From: Treponema sp.
Lineage (GTDB): Bacteria; Spirochaetota; Spirochaetia; Treponematales; Treponemataceae
Assembly: GCA_017550685.1 (NCBI GenBank)
Contig: JAFZOJ010000001.1
Coordinates: 62,001 to 126,000, forward strand
DNA: 64,000 nt
Direction of reading: 5' to 3'
The position numbers and the translations under genes were made by a program. Positions 18,910-27,626 of this stretch are shown one piece after another. Each line of letters begins with the position of its first letter. The first letter of the stretch is position 1. Below the pieces are notes generated by a model, which was not told the origin of the DNA, made no database searches, and worked only from the letters and a program-made list of their open reading frames with translations.

Positions 18910-18937
18910 TAACAATTCTCCGAAATTCTGCCGATAA
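18910..18937 (+). promoter_or_regulatory. Sigma-28 (FliA)-type promoter of the chemosensory operon
   Basis: A perfect flagellar -10 GCCGATAA at 18930-18937, with TAACAATT starting at 18910 in the -35 position (consensus TAAAGTTT, spacing one base longer than ideal). The predicted start is about 45 bases before the receptor ATG, which has its own AGGAG. Confidence 0.65.
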
Positions 18938-18990
18938 TGAAATGTAAAAATGTTTTCGCAAAATCTTAATGATTCAGCAGGAGTTTTTTT

Positions 18991-20793
18991 ATGGCAATGA
19001 AATCGGATTTTAAGAATATGTCGACTAAGAAAAAGTCGCGAAGGCTCTTCTGGGGCATGCTGGCACCGCTTTTGACGGTAACAATAGCTGCCTGCAGTTT
19101 TTTCTACTACGTTTCTAACGCAATTCTTAAATATTACCTTACTTCTGAACTCAACTATTCTGTACAGAAAATCAATTCAGATGTAATGGAGCGTATGGAA
19201 CCTATAAACGTTAATCTTGAAAACTTTGCAAACTTTGCAGCGCTTTCGGATGACGGCTCAGTACTTCAGGCACTTGTTACAATTCTTTCACAGAACCTGG
19301 AATATTCAAATTCCTTCTATTATGGTTCTTCTACTCCGCTTCACAGAGGCGGAAACTTTATTGAATCAAGCGGCTGGGTACCTCCTGCAGACTTTGAGCA
19401 TACAGAACGCGGCTGGTACAAGGATGCCGTTACTGCCAGAGGAAAAATCACCTACGCAGACCCGTATCTTGATGCACTTTCGGGTTCACTTGCCGTTGCT
19501 GTTTCCAAAAGCGTTACAGGCCCTGATGGAAAAGTAAAGGGTGTTGTAGGCTGTGATATTCTTATGGATAAGCTTGCCGCCGTTGTAGACGAAATTGAAA
19601 TTTCTAAAAACAGTAAAATTGCCATTATAAACGACCAGGGGTATTACCTTTCGAATGCCGACTCTTCAAAAATCATGAAGAAAAAATATACAGACGAAAC
19701 CGCTTATTCCGGAGACCTTAAGGAATGGATGAACGGTGAGCAGAAGGTTACCATTGACAAGAAAAACTTCTACGCAATCTGCAGAATCGGAAACTCACCA
19801 TGGTTCATCGTAATTGAAGGACCGGTTGTTGACTTTACAGGCCAGCTTGCAAACGTAATCATTACCTTTGAAATTGCACTTATCATCTTTAGTATTGTAA
19901 TGTCTGTTCTTAACATCCTTACAATCCGTAAAATGCGTGTCGGAGAGCAGCAGCTTGGCGCAAGCCTTTACGAAGAAACTCAGACTCTTGTTGTTGCCGC
20001 AAAAGAAAATGCCGCTACTGCACAGGATCAGAGTGCTGCCGTAAAAGAAATTGTTGCCACAATGGAAGATTCCAACGCACTTTCCGAAAATATTTCTTCA
20101 AAGATTCACGACGTTTCCAAGGTTGCAGAAAAGACCTCAAGTGACGTTGCAGACGGTGTTGCCTCTATTGAACAGAACGTTGCTCAGCTCCACGCAATCT
20201 TTGATGCAAACCAGCAGACTATCGAAGGAATGAAAGTACTTAGCGAAAGAATCGAAAGCATCTGGGATATCGTAACTTTGATTAACAACGTTGCAGACCA
20301 GGCAAAGATTATCGCTTTCAATGCCGAGTTGGAAGCTTCCAGCGCAGGTGAAGCCGGTAAATCATTCCGTATTGTTGCTAACGAAATCCGCCGTCTTAGT
20401 GATGGTATTATTGACGGTACAAAAGAAATCAAGGAAAGAATCAACGAGATTCAGCACAGCTCAGACTCGCTCATCCTTGCTTCTGAAAGCGGTACCGAAA
20501 AAATTAACGAAGGCTACGAAAACGCAAAGAATCTTGGTGAACGCTTTGCCAGCATCAAAAACTCTGCCGAAGTTACAGCTGCCTCTGCCGGTGATATTAC
20601 AGAAATCATTCAGCAGCAGACTACAGCTTCGGAACAGATTCTTATTGCACTCAAGCAGATTTCTGCCGGTGTAGAAAACTTTACAGTTGCCACAGACAAT
20701 ATTTCTTCTTCTTCAGAACACATCCGCGAGATGTCTGAAGCAATGAATAACAGCGTAAAATCGGACGAGGAAGAAAACAAAAGTAAGAAGTAA
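18991..20793 (+). CDS. Divergent methyl-accepting chemotaxis protein of the chemosensory operon
   Basis: A 600-residue receptor. TM1 is at about 20-45, then a dCache-like periplasmic domain (contains GWYKDAVTARGKITYADPYL, typical of dCache_1), TM2 at about 288-312, and a signalling coiled coil that follows TM2 without an obvious HAMP domain. The signalling tip reads DQAKIIAFNAELEASSAGEA instead of the usual [20 protein letters not shown], so its contact surface has changed. It is the first gene of a six-gene operon that includes its own CheW, CheB and CheR. I infer a specialised receptor for that set. Confidence 0.9.
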   Translation: MAMKSDFKNMSTKKKSRRLFWGMLAPLLTVTIAACSFFYYVSNAILKYYLTSELNYSVQKINSDVMERMEPINVNLENFANFAALSDDGSVLQALVTILSQNLEYSNSFYYGSSTPLHRGGNFIESSGWVPPADFEHTERGWYKDAVTARGKITYADPYLDALSGSLAVAVSKSVTGPDGKVKGVVGCDILMDKLAAVVDEIEISKNSKIAIINDQGYYLSNADSSKIMKKKYTDETAYSGDLKEWMNGEQKVTIDKKNFYAICRIGNSPWFIVIEGPVVDFTGQLANVIITFEIALIIFSIVMSVLNILTIRKMRVGEQQLGASLYEETQTLVVAAKENAATAQDQSAAVKEIVATMEDSNALSENISSKIHDVSKVAEKTSSDVADGVASIEQNVAQLHAIFDANQQTIEGMKVLSERIESIWDIVTLINNVADQAKIIAFNAELEASSAGEAGKSFRIVANEIRRLSDGIIDGTKEIKERINEIQHSSDSLILASESGTEKINEGYENAKNLGERFASIKNSAEVTAASAGDITEIIQQQTTASEQILIALKQISAGVENFTVATDNISSSSEHIREMSEAMNNSVKSDEEENKSKK

Positions 20794-20795
20794 TT

Positions 20796-21251
20796 ATGGA
20801 AGAGTTAGACGCAAAAACAGAAGCGGAAATCAAAGAGCTTTACGAAGGTAACGAAAGTTCATATCTGGTTTTCTCCATTAAGGATAACCGCTACGCATTC
20901 AAATCGAGTCTCATTCAGGAAATAGTTTACGGTTCAAAAATTCACGTAATTCCTTTTGCCCCGGACTATATCGAAGGTGTACTCAACTGCCGCGGAAATC
21001 CATATTCTGTAATTAATGTACTCAAAATGAATAATGAAGAAAACAGCGATATTAACGAAAAGGTTTTCCTCCTGTTCAAGCGTGATGATGACAATTTCTG
21101 CATTCACATTTCAAATATCGAAGTCTTTTTTGAACCCGAAGAAGAGGACATTCTGGAAGACAAGGTAAAATATAAGTTTAAATTTATTCCGCTTTTTAAT
21201 CCGGATGTAATTGAAGAACGACTGTGTGAGGACTTAGGCAAGGACAAATAG
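20796..21251 (+). CDS. cheW: CheW-like coupling protein
   Basis: A 151-residue single CheW domain (YLVFSIKDNRYAFKSSLIQE, IPFAPDYIEGVLNCRGNPYS, then an acidic C-terminal stretch EPEEEDILED). CheW bridges receptor tips and the P5 domain of CheA. It starts two bases after the receptor stop codon, so the two are probably translated together. Its partner here should be the divergent receptor and the CheA-like protein encoded three genes downstream. Confidence 0.88.
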   Translation: MEELDAKTEAEIKELYEGNESSYLVFSIKDNRYAFKSSLIQEIVYGSKIHVIPFAPDYIEGVLNCRGNPYSVINVLKMNNEENSDINEKVFLLFKRDDDNFCIHISNIEVFFEPEEEDILEDKVKYKFKFIPLFNPDVIEERLCEDLGKDK

Positions 21252-21254
21252 CGT

Positions 21255-22292
21255 ATGGATGAAGCTAAAATTAAAGTACTTATTGTTGATGACTCTGCTA
21301 TTGCCCGCGGAATTTTTGAAAAGGCTTTTAAAGATTCCGGAACCTTTGAGGTTGTCGGTATGGTTTCGAACGGCCGCAAGGCTGTGGACTTTTGCCGCGC
21401 CAATGATGTTCAGCTTGTAGTTTCTGATTATGACATGCCCGAGATGGACGGCGTAGAAGAAACCCGCATCCTTACAAAAGAGTTTGGAATTCCTGTCTGT
21501 GTTTATTCCGAAGACAATCATGCCAAGGCCGACGCACTTGGAGCCGGAGCCCTGCTTTATGAAATCAAGCCAAGCTTTTCTTCGTTCAGTTCGCAGAGCA
21601 TGGTTTTGTTCATAGAAAAAATTACAGAAGCCTTAAAGAAAAACGGAACTCCTGCCAGTCACACAGTAAGACATGAATTAAAAGAAGAAAAACAGGAACG
21701 CTCCTACCCTTCCCACAAGTTTAAGATTCTGTGTATAGGTGCTTCTACAGGCGGACCTACTGCCGTTCAGGAAGTACTCAGGGGACTTGGAAAAAACTTC
21801 CCGCTTCCTATTCTTTATGTTCAGCATATAGATCTTGGCTCAGATAAAAAGATGGTCAACTGGTTTACGACAACCTGTCCTAACACACCAATGGAGCTTG
21901 CCCGCGACGGACAGATTGCCCAGAACGGTCACGTTTACATGGCACCGGCTGACAAGCATCTTGTAATAGATTTTATAAACAAGGATGGAAAACCTGTCCT
22001 TAAGCTTTCTGATGAACCGCCTGAGCGATTCCTTAAACCTGCAGTAAACAAGCTTTTCCGCAGTGCCGCAGAGCTTTATGAAAAAAACTGTCTTGCAATA
22101 CTGCTTACAGGAATGGGCCGCGACGGAGCAGAAGGCTGTAAAGAAATAGTTGATAAAGGCGGATTTACAATCGTAGAAGACAAATCTACCTGTGCAGTCT
22201 TTGGTATGCCTGCTGCCGCAATTGAGCTTAATGCTGCTTCTAAAGTATTCCCACGAGGCTTAATTGCAAGGGCAATTCTGGATTTAATATAA
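21255..22292 (+). CDS. cheB: Chemotaxis response regulator protein-glutamate methylesterase CheB
   Basis: A 345-residue protein with a receiver (about 4-120: IVDDSA, phosphoacceptor in VVSDYDMPEMDG, Lys in EIKP) and a methylesterase domain (about 155-343). The catalytic triad is visible as GASTGGPTA (Ser), YVQHID (His) and GMGRDGAEG (Asp). It should remove methyl groups from receptor glutamates. The receiver keeps all phosphorylation residues although no histidine kinase is encoded in the operon, so the phosphodonor must come from elsewhere. Confidence 0.93.
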   Translation: MDEAKIKVLIVDDSAIARGIFEKAFKDSGTFEVVGMVSNGRKAVDFCRANDVQLVVSDYDMPEMDGVEETRILTKEFGIPVCVYSEDNHAKADALGAGALLYEIKPSFSSFSSQSMVLFIEKITEALKKNGTPASHTVRHELKEEKQERSYPSHKFKILCIGASTGGPTAVQEVLRGLGKNFPLPILYVQHIDLGSDKKMVNWFTTTCPNTPMELARDGQIAQNGHVYMAPADKHLVIDFINKDGKPVLKLSDEPPERFLKPAVNKLFRSAAELYEKNCLAILLTGMGRDGAEGCKEIVDKGGFTIVEDKSTCAVFGMPAAAIELNAASKVFPRGLIARAILDLI

Positions 22293-22310
22293 CCGGGAAA
22301 TGGAGTTTTA

Positions 22311-23138
22311 ATGAACGATCAGGATTTTGCAAAAATTATAGAACTCATTACTCAGCGCACAGGCATAATTCCGCGTGACAGCCATATCATAGGCATAAAA
22401 AATTATATTAACAAACGCCTTAAGGAAATACCTGAGGATAACGCTCTGGATTATTACAGTCTGCTTTGTGCAAGCAACGAAGAAATGATTGCCCTTATAA
22501 ACAGCGCAACCGTAAACGAAACCTATTTCTTCCGCGAAGAAGCACAGTTCCAGCTTTTGCAGTCAAAAATCCTGCCGGAGCTTCTGGAAAAAAGCCTTAT
22601 AAAACGCCTGAAGATCTGGAGCGCCGCCTGCTCAAGCGGAGAAGAAATTTACTCCATCATGCTGCTGGCAGATTCTATGGGCATTAAAACTGAATGCATT
22701 GCAAGCGACATAAACACCAAAGTGCTTACAGCCTGCAACGACGGAAAATATAAAAAGAAGGCAGTGCGTACTGTAGACGGGGCAGCCTTTCATCACCTTC
22801 TGGAGCCGTACAAGCTGGCCGGCGGAGGCTATGAATTTTCTGTAGACATGCGTAAGCGTGTATCCTGCAGGCAGATTAATCTTTCGCAGCTGCAGGATTT
22901 TCCTAAAAATCAAAACCTCATTTTTATACGAAACGTTTTTATATATTTTAGCAGCGAAATGAAAAAACAGATTCTTACAAAAATAACAAAGGAATCGCTC
23001 GTTCCAGGCGGCTACCTTTTTGTTTCCATGAACGAAATTGCTTCCATAGATTCAATGGAGCTTCCTCCGGACTTAGAAAAAGTTTCGGACGGCAAGGTTT
23101 TTTATTTTCGTAAGAAATTTCAAGCGGGGGTGCTCTAA
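22311..23138 (+). CDS. cheR: Chemotaxis protein methyltransferase CheR
   Basis: A 275-residue SAM-dependent methyltransferase with an N-terminal helical domain and catalytic domain. Motifs are SATVNETYFFREEAQF, IWSAACSSGEEIYS (SAM loop, a WSAGCSTGEE variant), CIASDINTKVL and LIFIRNVFIYF. It adds methyl groups to receptor glutamates opposite CheB. GGAG lies before the ATG, and the stop codon overlaps the next start by one base (TAATG). Confidence 0.92.
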   Translation: MNDQDFAKIIELITQRTGIIPRDSHIIGIKNYINKRLKEIPEDNALDYYSLLCASNEEMIALINSATVNETYFFREEAQFQLLQSKILPELLEKSLIKRLKIWSAACSSGEEIYSIMLLADSMGIKTECIASDINTKVLTACNDGKYKKKAVRTVDGAAFHHLLEPYKLAGGGYEFSVDMRKRVSCRQINLSQLQDFPKNQNLIFIRNVFIYFSSEMKKQILTKITKESLVPGGYLFVSMNEIASIDSMELPPDLEKVSDGKVFYFRKKFQAGVL

Positions 23139-24697
23139 TGAAAGAACTTGATGACACAATAAAAAGCTATCTTTCCGAAACCAGACATCTCATTGGCGAG
23201 CTGGAACAGCATCCAAAACACTATGCGCAGATTCTCAAATTCCTGAGTATGACAAAGGACAACTCACGTCTTTTAGGCTACACACAGGTTTATAATTTAT
23301 ATAAAGCAGTAGAAGATATTTACAAAGCCCTTTGCGACGAAAAGATTGTTTATTCCGAAAACCTTGTGCTCCTTTTAAAGCTTGTGGCAGAAAAAATGGA
23401 GGAATGCTGTAAGCTCATAGAGGCACAGTCGCCCGAGCTTGCCGAGGTTGATGTACGACCTTACCTGCTCTACTGTGACAAGGCCGTTGCCGGAGAAATT
23501 TTTGACCCGACCCATCTTGTTCATCACAGTTTTGAAACAGATAAATGGCTTATAAACAAGCTCAAGGCCGCACGAGCAAACAGACGCAAGGCAGAAAAGA
23601 AGAGTGATTCAATCCTTAAAATCCCTTCTGAAAGAATAGGACGCATTGTAAACCTTCACGAGGAAATGATTGCCCGCACCTATATTATTGATAACCAGGT
23701 GTCGCTTCTCAAAACAGCAATCAGCGACAAGGACATGCATGCAATCAACGAGGCTTACAAGCTTCTTGCAAACGACACTCAGAACCTGCAGAACTCCCTG
23801 CTCATTGCCCACGAAAATCTTTTGTCGCTCATACAGGATGATTCCTTCCTTAAAAATCATCAGGAATATCAGGGCTTTTTTGTTATGGCCAATGGAGAAA
23901 AATATCTTATTCCTTCAGGCTATATTCACGACGTTATCTGCGAAAGCCCTCTTAACTATGAGACAGTTCAGAACCAGAAGATTGTAAAATATGTTGTCGA
24001 AAGCGAATCGGGTCAGGAAGAAGATTCAGTTACCGAAGACATTCCTGTTTACAACCTTTCTTCACTCTTGCCTGGACAAAAGGCCAAGAACCTGAACATT
24101 CTGGACACAATTTTGATTGTAGACTATCAGTCGCAGAAGATTGGTATTATTGTCGAAAGCGTTCAGAAGTTTGTTTCTGTAATTAAAAAGCCGCTTCCTT
24201 CTTCGTTCGAAAAATTTGCACCGGTAGAAGGAATTGCCTTTGACGAAAAATACGATATGATTCCAATTCTTCATATTCCTGAAATTATGAAGATGTTCCG
24301 TTCTCTGCGCGGTTATGACGTTAAAAAGTTCGAAGCAAATACCCGCAAGCATATCAACAAGATTCTTATTGTTGATGACTCGGCAACCACCCGCCAGATT
24401 GAGAGGACAATTCTTCTTGCAAATAATTTCCTTGTAGAAGAAGCAGCCGACGGAATTGAAGCAATGGAAAAGCTTAAGAAAAAGCTTTTTGATCTGATTA
24501 TTTGTGATGATGAAATGCCGCGAATGAACGGCGATATACTTATGGACAACATACGCCGAATGGATCAGTACAAGACCGTTCCCGTTGTTGCAGTTGCCGA
24601 CAGAGCTTTGGGAAAAGCAAACGCCTTTGTAAACAAGTCTGATTTTTCCAGAGACCAGCTTATACAAACACTTAAGAGGATGTTAGACAATGAGTAA
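23138..24697 (+). CDS. CheA-like scaffold without kinase domain (Hpt-like, P3, P5/CheW, receiver)
   Basis: 519 residues. Residues 1-100 look like a CheA P1/Hpt helix bundle, but the phosphorylated His is replaced: LSMTKDNSRLLGYTQV aligns with AHTLKGSARMLGLEEV, putting Ser37 at the His position. Residues 157-230 (SILKIPSERIGRIVNLHEEM) match the P3 dimerisation helices. No N-box or G-boxes of an ATPase follow. The chain goes straight into a CheW-like P5 (about 246-392) and ends in a receiver (407-519) with IVDDSATTR, the acceptor in ICDDEMPRMNG and Lys in VNKSDF, but Ala replaces the conserved Thr/Ser. I infer a structural array component that passes on signals without phosphorylating. It overlaps the cyclase gene by eight bases. 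Confidence 0.85.
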   Translation: MKELDDTIKSYLSETRHLIGELEQHPKHYAQILKFLSMTKDNSRLLGYTQVYNLYKAVEDIYKALCDEKIVYSENLVLLLKLVAEKMEECCKLIEAQSPELAEVDVRPYLLYCDKAVAGEIFDPTHLVHHSFETDKWLINKLKAARANRRKAEKKSDSILKIPSERIGRIVNLHEEMIARTYIIDNQVSLLKTAISDKDMHAINEAYKLLANDTQNLQNSLLIAHENLLSLIQDDSFLKNHQEYQGFFVMANGEKYLIPSGYIHDVICESPLNYETVQNQKIVKYVVESESGQEEDSVTEDIPVYNLSSLLPGQKAKNLNILDTILIVDYQSQKIGIIVESVQKFVSVIKKPLPSSFEKFAPVEGIAFDEKYDMIPILHIPEIMKMFRSLRGYDVKKFEANTRKHINKILIVDDSATTRQIERTILLANNFLVEEAADGIEAMEKLKKKLFDLIICDDEMPRMNGDILMDNIRRMDQYKTVPVVAVADRALGKANAFVNKSDFSRDQLIQTLKRMLDNE

Positions 24698-26486
24698 GAA
24701 AATTTTAATTTTAGAGCCATCAACAACAACTCAGGCAATCATGACAGCCAAGCTCAAAAAAAGTGAGTATGAACCTGTCTATGAAACAAACGGAATAAAG
24801 TTTCTTGTTTCAATGTATAACACTACTCCTCAGGCAGTACTCATTAACGCCAAAACTCTTAACCCAAAAAGCAACGAACTTGTCCGCCTTATTAAAAGTG
24901 TTGAACGCCTTAAGAAGATTCCTCTTGGAGTTTATTCTGCCGGAGACTTTTATTTTGAATCTCATTACATGCGCAACACAGGTACAGACCTCTTTATCCA
25001 TTTTAATCCAGAAACCTTTGTAGAAAAGCTTGATGAACTTTCTGCACTTGCCCAGAACGGTAAAATGGCTGCCCCTATGGAAAGTGACATCCTCAAAAGC
25101 GGAATTGCAGAAAGCATTTTTGCCCTTATGCGCTATGTAGAAAATCTTGACCGCCTTGCAGAGCACTCAATGAATCTTCTTACAGAGTTTTGCGAAGTTC
25201 CGGCAGTTTCCATTTTCCTTAATGAAGAAGATGGTGCCGAAGGCTTTTATCTTTGCTCAGCCAATTTTACCGAAGCAGAAGAAGCCGACTTTTTAAAGGT
25301 TTGTATTACAGACTTTGATGAAAAAATTCCGGACACAAACATAAGAATGGTTACTCCTAAAAAAGTCACCCCTGAGTTTGAGCTTGAAAAATATCACATG
25401 AGCGACATTCCGCTTTCGGCATTTCAGAGCGTTACAATTCCGGGCTTTGACGGAAAATCTGTAGGTCTTATAAATGTTGTACGCGAAGGAACCTTTACAA
25501 CACACCAGCTGGATCTTTTGAACTTTTGTGTAGAGCTTCTTACTCCGCTTTTTAACAATTCAATTTACCTTAAAAAGAAAATCAAGTTTGAACGAAATAT
25601 CCGTAAGGCGTTCAGCCGTTTTGTACCTGCCCAGATTATTGATGAGCTTGTAAAAAATGCAGAGCAGTCAGACAAGGTAAGCGTCGGCGAAAAACGAGAC
25701 GTTGCAATTCTGTTCAGCGATATCCGTTCGTTTACAAGCATAAGCGAGCGCAACAAGCCGGAAACAATCGTGGCCTTCTTAAACCGTTACTTTACCGTTA
25801 TGTGTACAATCATCAAAAAACACGGTGGTACTGTAGACAAGTTTATCGGAGATGCAATCATGGCCCTGTTTGGTGCTCCTGTAAGCTACGAAGACAATGC
25901 CCGCCGTGCAGTTGCAGCTGCTTACGAAATGCGCGAGGCTCTGGAAACAGTTGCTCTTGAAGATCTTGTAATGCCTGAAGGAATGAAGTTCAACATTGGT
26001 ATTGGTATTCACTATGGAGACGTAATTGTAGGTTCCATCGGTTCTAACGATAAGACAGACTATTCTGTAATCGGAGACAACGTAAACCTTGCTTCACGTA
26101 TGGAAGGTCTTACAAAAACCTACGGCTCTATGATTCTTGTAACCGATGCCGTAAAGAATGATATTTACAAAACAAGCGATAATTCCGACTGCTTTGAGTT
26201 CCGCTATCTTGATGATGTAAAGGTAAAAGGAAAGGAAAAGGCTGTTCCAATTTATGCAATTGACCGCGGCCCTGATGATTTTTCTCCGGCTTACCGAGAT
26301 GCCTACTCCAAGGGCTTTGACTTATACAAGCAGGGTGTATGGAATCTTGCGCGCGAATACTTTGAAAAGGCACTTACCGAGTCTCCGGACGACAAGGCAT
26401 CGCGTCTTATGCTTGACCGCTGTATAGAATTTATCCAGAATCCGCCTGCAAGCTGGGACGGCGCCATCACCTTCCACACAAAATAA
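24690..26486 (+). CDS. Class III adenylate/guanylate cyclase with pseudo-receiver and GAF domains
   Basis: 598 residues, cytoplasmic. Residues 1-125 have a receiver fold, but the acidic pair is EP instead of DD (ILILEPSTTT) and the acceptor Asp is Asn (AVLINAKTLNP), so it cannot be phosphorylated normally. A GAF-like domain follows (about 130-290). The cyclase domain (about 325-500) keeps both metal aspartates in AILFSDIRSFTS and KFIGDAIMALFG, plus YSVIGDNVNLASRMEGL. The tail (about 515-575) resembles a TPR hairpin. It should make cAMP (or cGMP). Being last in the operon and overlapping the CheA-like gene, it is the likely output of the chemosensory complex. Confidence 0.9.
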   Translation: MSKKILILEPSTTTQAIMTAKLKKSEYEPVYETNGIKFLVSMYNTTPQAVLINAKTLNPKSNELVRLIKSVERLKKIPLGVYSAGDFYFESHYMRNTGTDLFIHFNPETFVEKLDELSALAQNGKMAAPMESDILKSGIAESIFALMRYVENLDRLAEHSMNLLTEFCEVPAVSIFLNEEDGAEGFYLCSANFTEAEEADFLKVCITDFDEKIPDTNIRMVTPKKVTPEFELEKYHMSDIPLSAFQSVTIPGFDGKSVGLINVVREGTFTTHQLDLLNFCVELLTPLFNNSIYLKKKIKFERNIRKAFSRFVPAQIIDELVKNAEQSDKVSVGEKRDVAILFSDIRSFTSISERNKPETIVAFLNRYFTVMCTIIKKHGGTVDKFIGDAIMALFGAPVSYEDNARRAVAAAYEMREALETVALEDLVMPEGMKFNIGIGIHYGDVIVGSIGSNDKTDYSVIGDNVNLASRMEGLTKTYGSMILVTDAVKNDIYKTSDNSDCFEFRYLDDVKVKGKEKAVPIYAIDRGPDDFSPAYRDAYSKGFDLYKQGVWNLAREYFEKALTESPDDKASRLMLDRCIEFIQNPPASWDGAITFHTK

Positions 26487-26495
26487 CGTGGTCCC

Positions 26496-27611
26496 TTAAA
26501 ATCTTCTCAATTTTATTGCACCAAAAGAACAGATCTCGTGGCAGCAGAAGCAATGCAGACATTTGCTGCGGTCTGTAAGCTGTGCAGTACCGTTTCGTCC
26601 TTCCATATTGATAAGGTGTGCAGGACAAATCTGTTCGCATCGGCCGCAGCTTTTGCAGCGTGTAGCACTGAATCTCGGAGTTTTTACAAACACCTTTTTG
26701 GCAAGGAAATCTACCCATTTAGGAACCATTTTTCCAAGAGTTGGAGACGGATCCTTTACAATCCTAAAGTTAGTGTTCTGACATTCAATTTCCATTGCTC
26801 CGACAGTTGAAATTTCACCCGGAGTATTGAGCCAGATTCCTCTTTCCATAGCCAGGCGCAGGTAAATAATTCTGAACGGATCATAACCTACAAGAGAAGC
26901 ACACTTCCAGTCCAAGGCCAGAATATTATCAGAAGCAGCAAGGAACCCGAGCTTTATAGGATCTCCCGAGCCTGGACCACCTGGGCCATCCATTCCGACA
27001 ATTGCATCCATAATGGCGTAATCTGCATCGGCAGCAATATTCAAATCAACAAGGAAATTTCCAAAGTCTTCTTTTTCAGGAAACTGATAGTGCTTCTGGG
27101 CCTTACTAAGTCCTACAACCAGACCAAAAAGATTTTTCATTGCACCGGTATAGGACATGAGCTGGTGGCTCTTTAATTTACAAAGGGAAACTACAATATC
27201 GGCTTCGGTAAACTGAGTGGCAAATTCAAACTGCTTTACACATACACCATCAGGACAAGCAATAGGAACCGACTTATGAAAATCTGCCCACATACCGCCG
27301 TTATAAACAACCTGATCATACATACCGGTAAGCTTTGCCGAAGTTGTAGAATTAGAAACTGCCGGAGACTCTCCTACCATTACAAGCGCAGCGCCTCTTC
27401 TTACAAAGGCTTTTACTGCTGCACCAACAACAACAGGGTGTGTACAAACTGCAAGCTCCGGACGTTTAGGATACAGAATATTCGGTTTGATAAGAACAAC
27501 CTTATCCTTTACATCCGGCGGCGGAACGAGTTCCATCATTTTTTCAATGCAGCTGTAAACGTCATCAAAAACATATTCGCTGCACTTTTGCAGGGCAACC
27601 GTTTTGGTCAT
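26496..27611 (-). CDS. DUF362 protein with C-terminal 4Fe-4S ferredoxin domain
   Basis: A 371-residue protein. Residues 1-290 match DUF362 (KVVLIKPNILYPKRPELAVC, CKLKSHQLMSYTGAMKNLFG, AIMDAIVGMDGPGGPG). The C-terminus carries two cysteine clusters, CKSCGRCEQICP and CLHCFCCHEIC, that would bind two 4Fe-4S clusters. The biochemical role is unknown; the family is usually annotated as an iron-sulphur flavoprotein-like or redox accessory protein. AAGGAGA lies upstream. It is 15 bases downstream of metA on the same strand. Confidence 0.85.
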   Translation of the reverse strand: MTKTVALQKCSEYVFDDVYSCIEKMMELVPPPDVKDKVVLIKPNILYPKRPELAVCTHPVVVGAAVKAFVRRGAALVMVGESPAVSNSTTSAKLTGMYDQVVYNGGMWADFHKSVPIACPDGVCVKQFEFATQFTEADIVVSLCKLKSHQLMSYTGAMKNLFGLVVGLSKAQKHYQFPEKEDFGNFLVDLNIAADADYAIMDAIVGMDGPGGPGSGDPIKLGFLAASDNILALDWKCASLVGYDPFRIIYLRLAMERGIWLNTPGEISTVGAMEIECQNTNFRIVKDPSPTLGKMVPKWVDFLAKKVFVKTPRFSATRCKSCGRCEQICPAHLINMEGRNGTAQLTDRSKCLHCFCCHEICSFGAIKLRRF

Positions 27612-27626
27612 GCTCAGAAAATCTCC

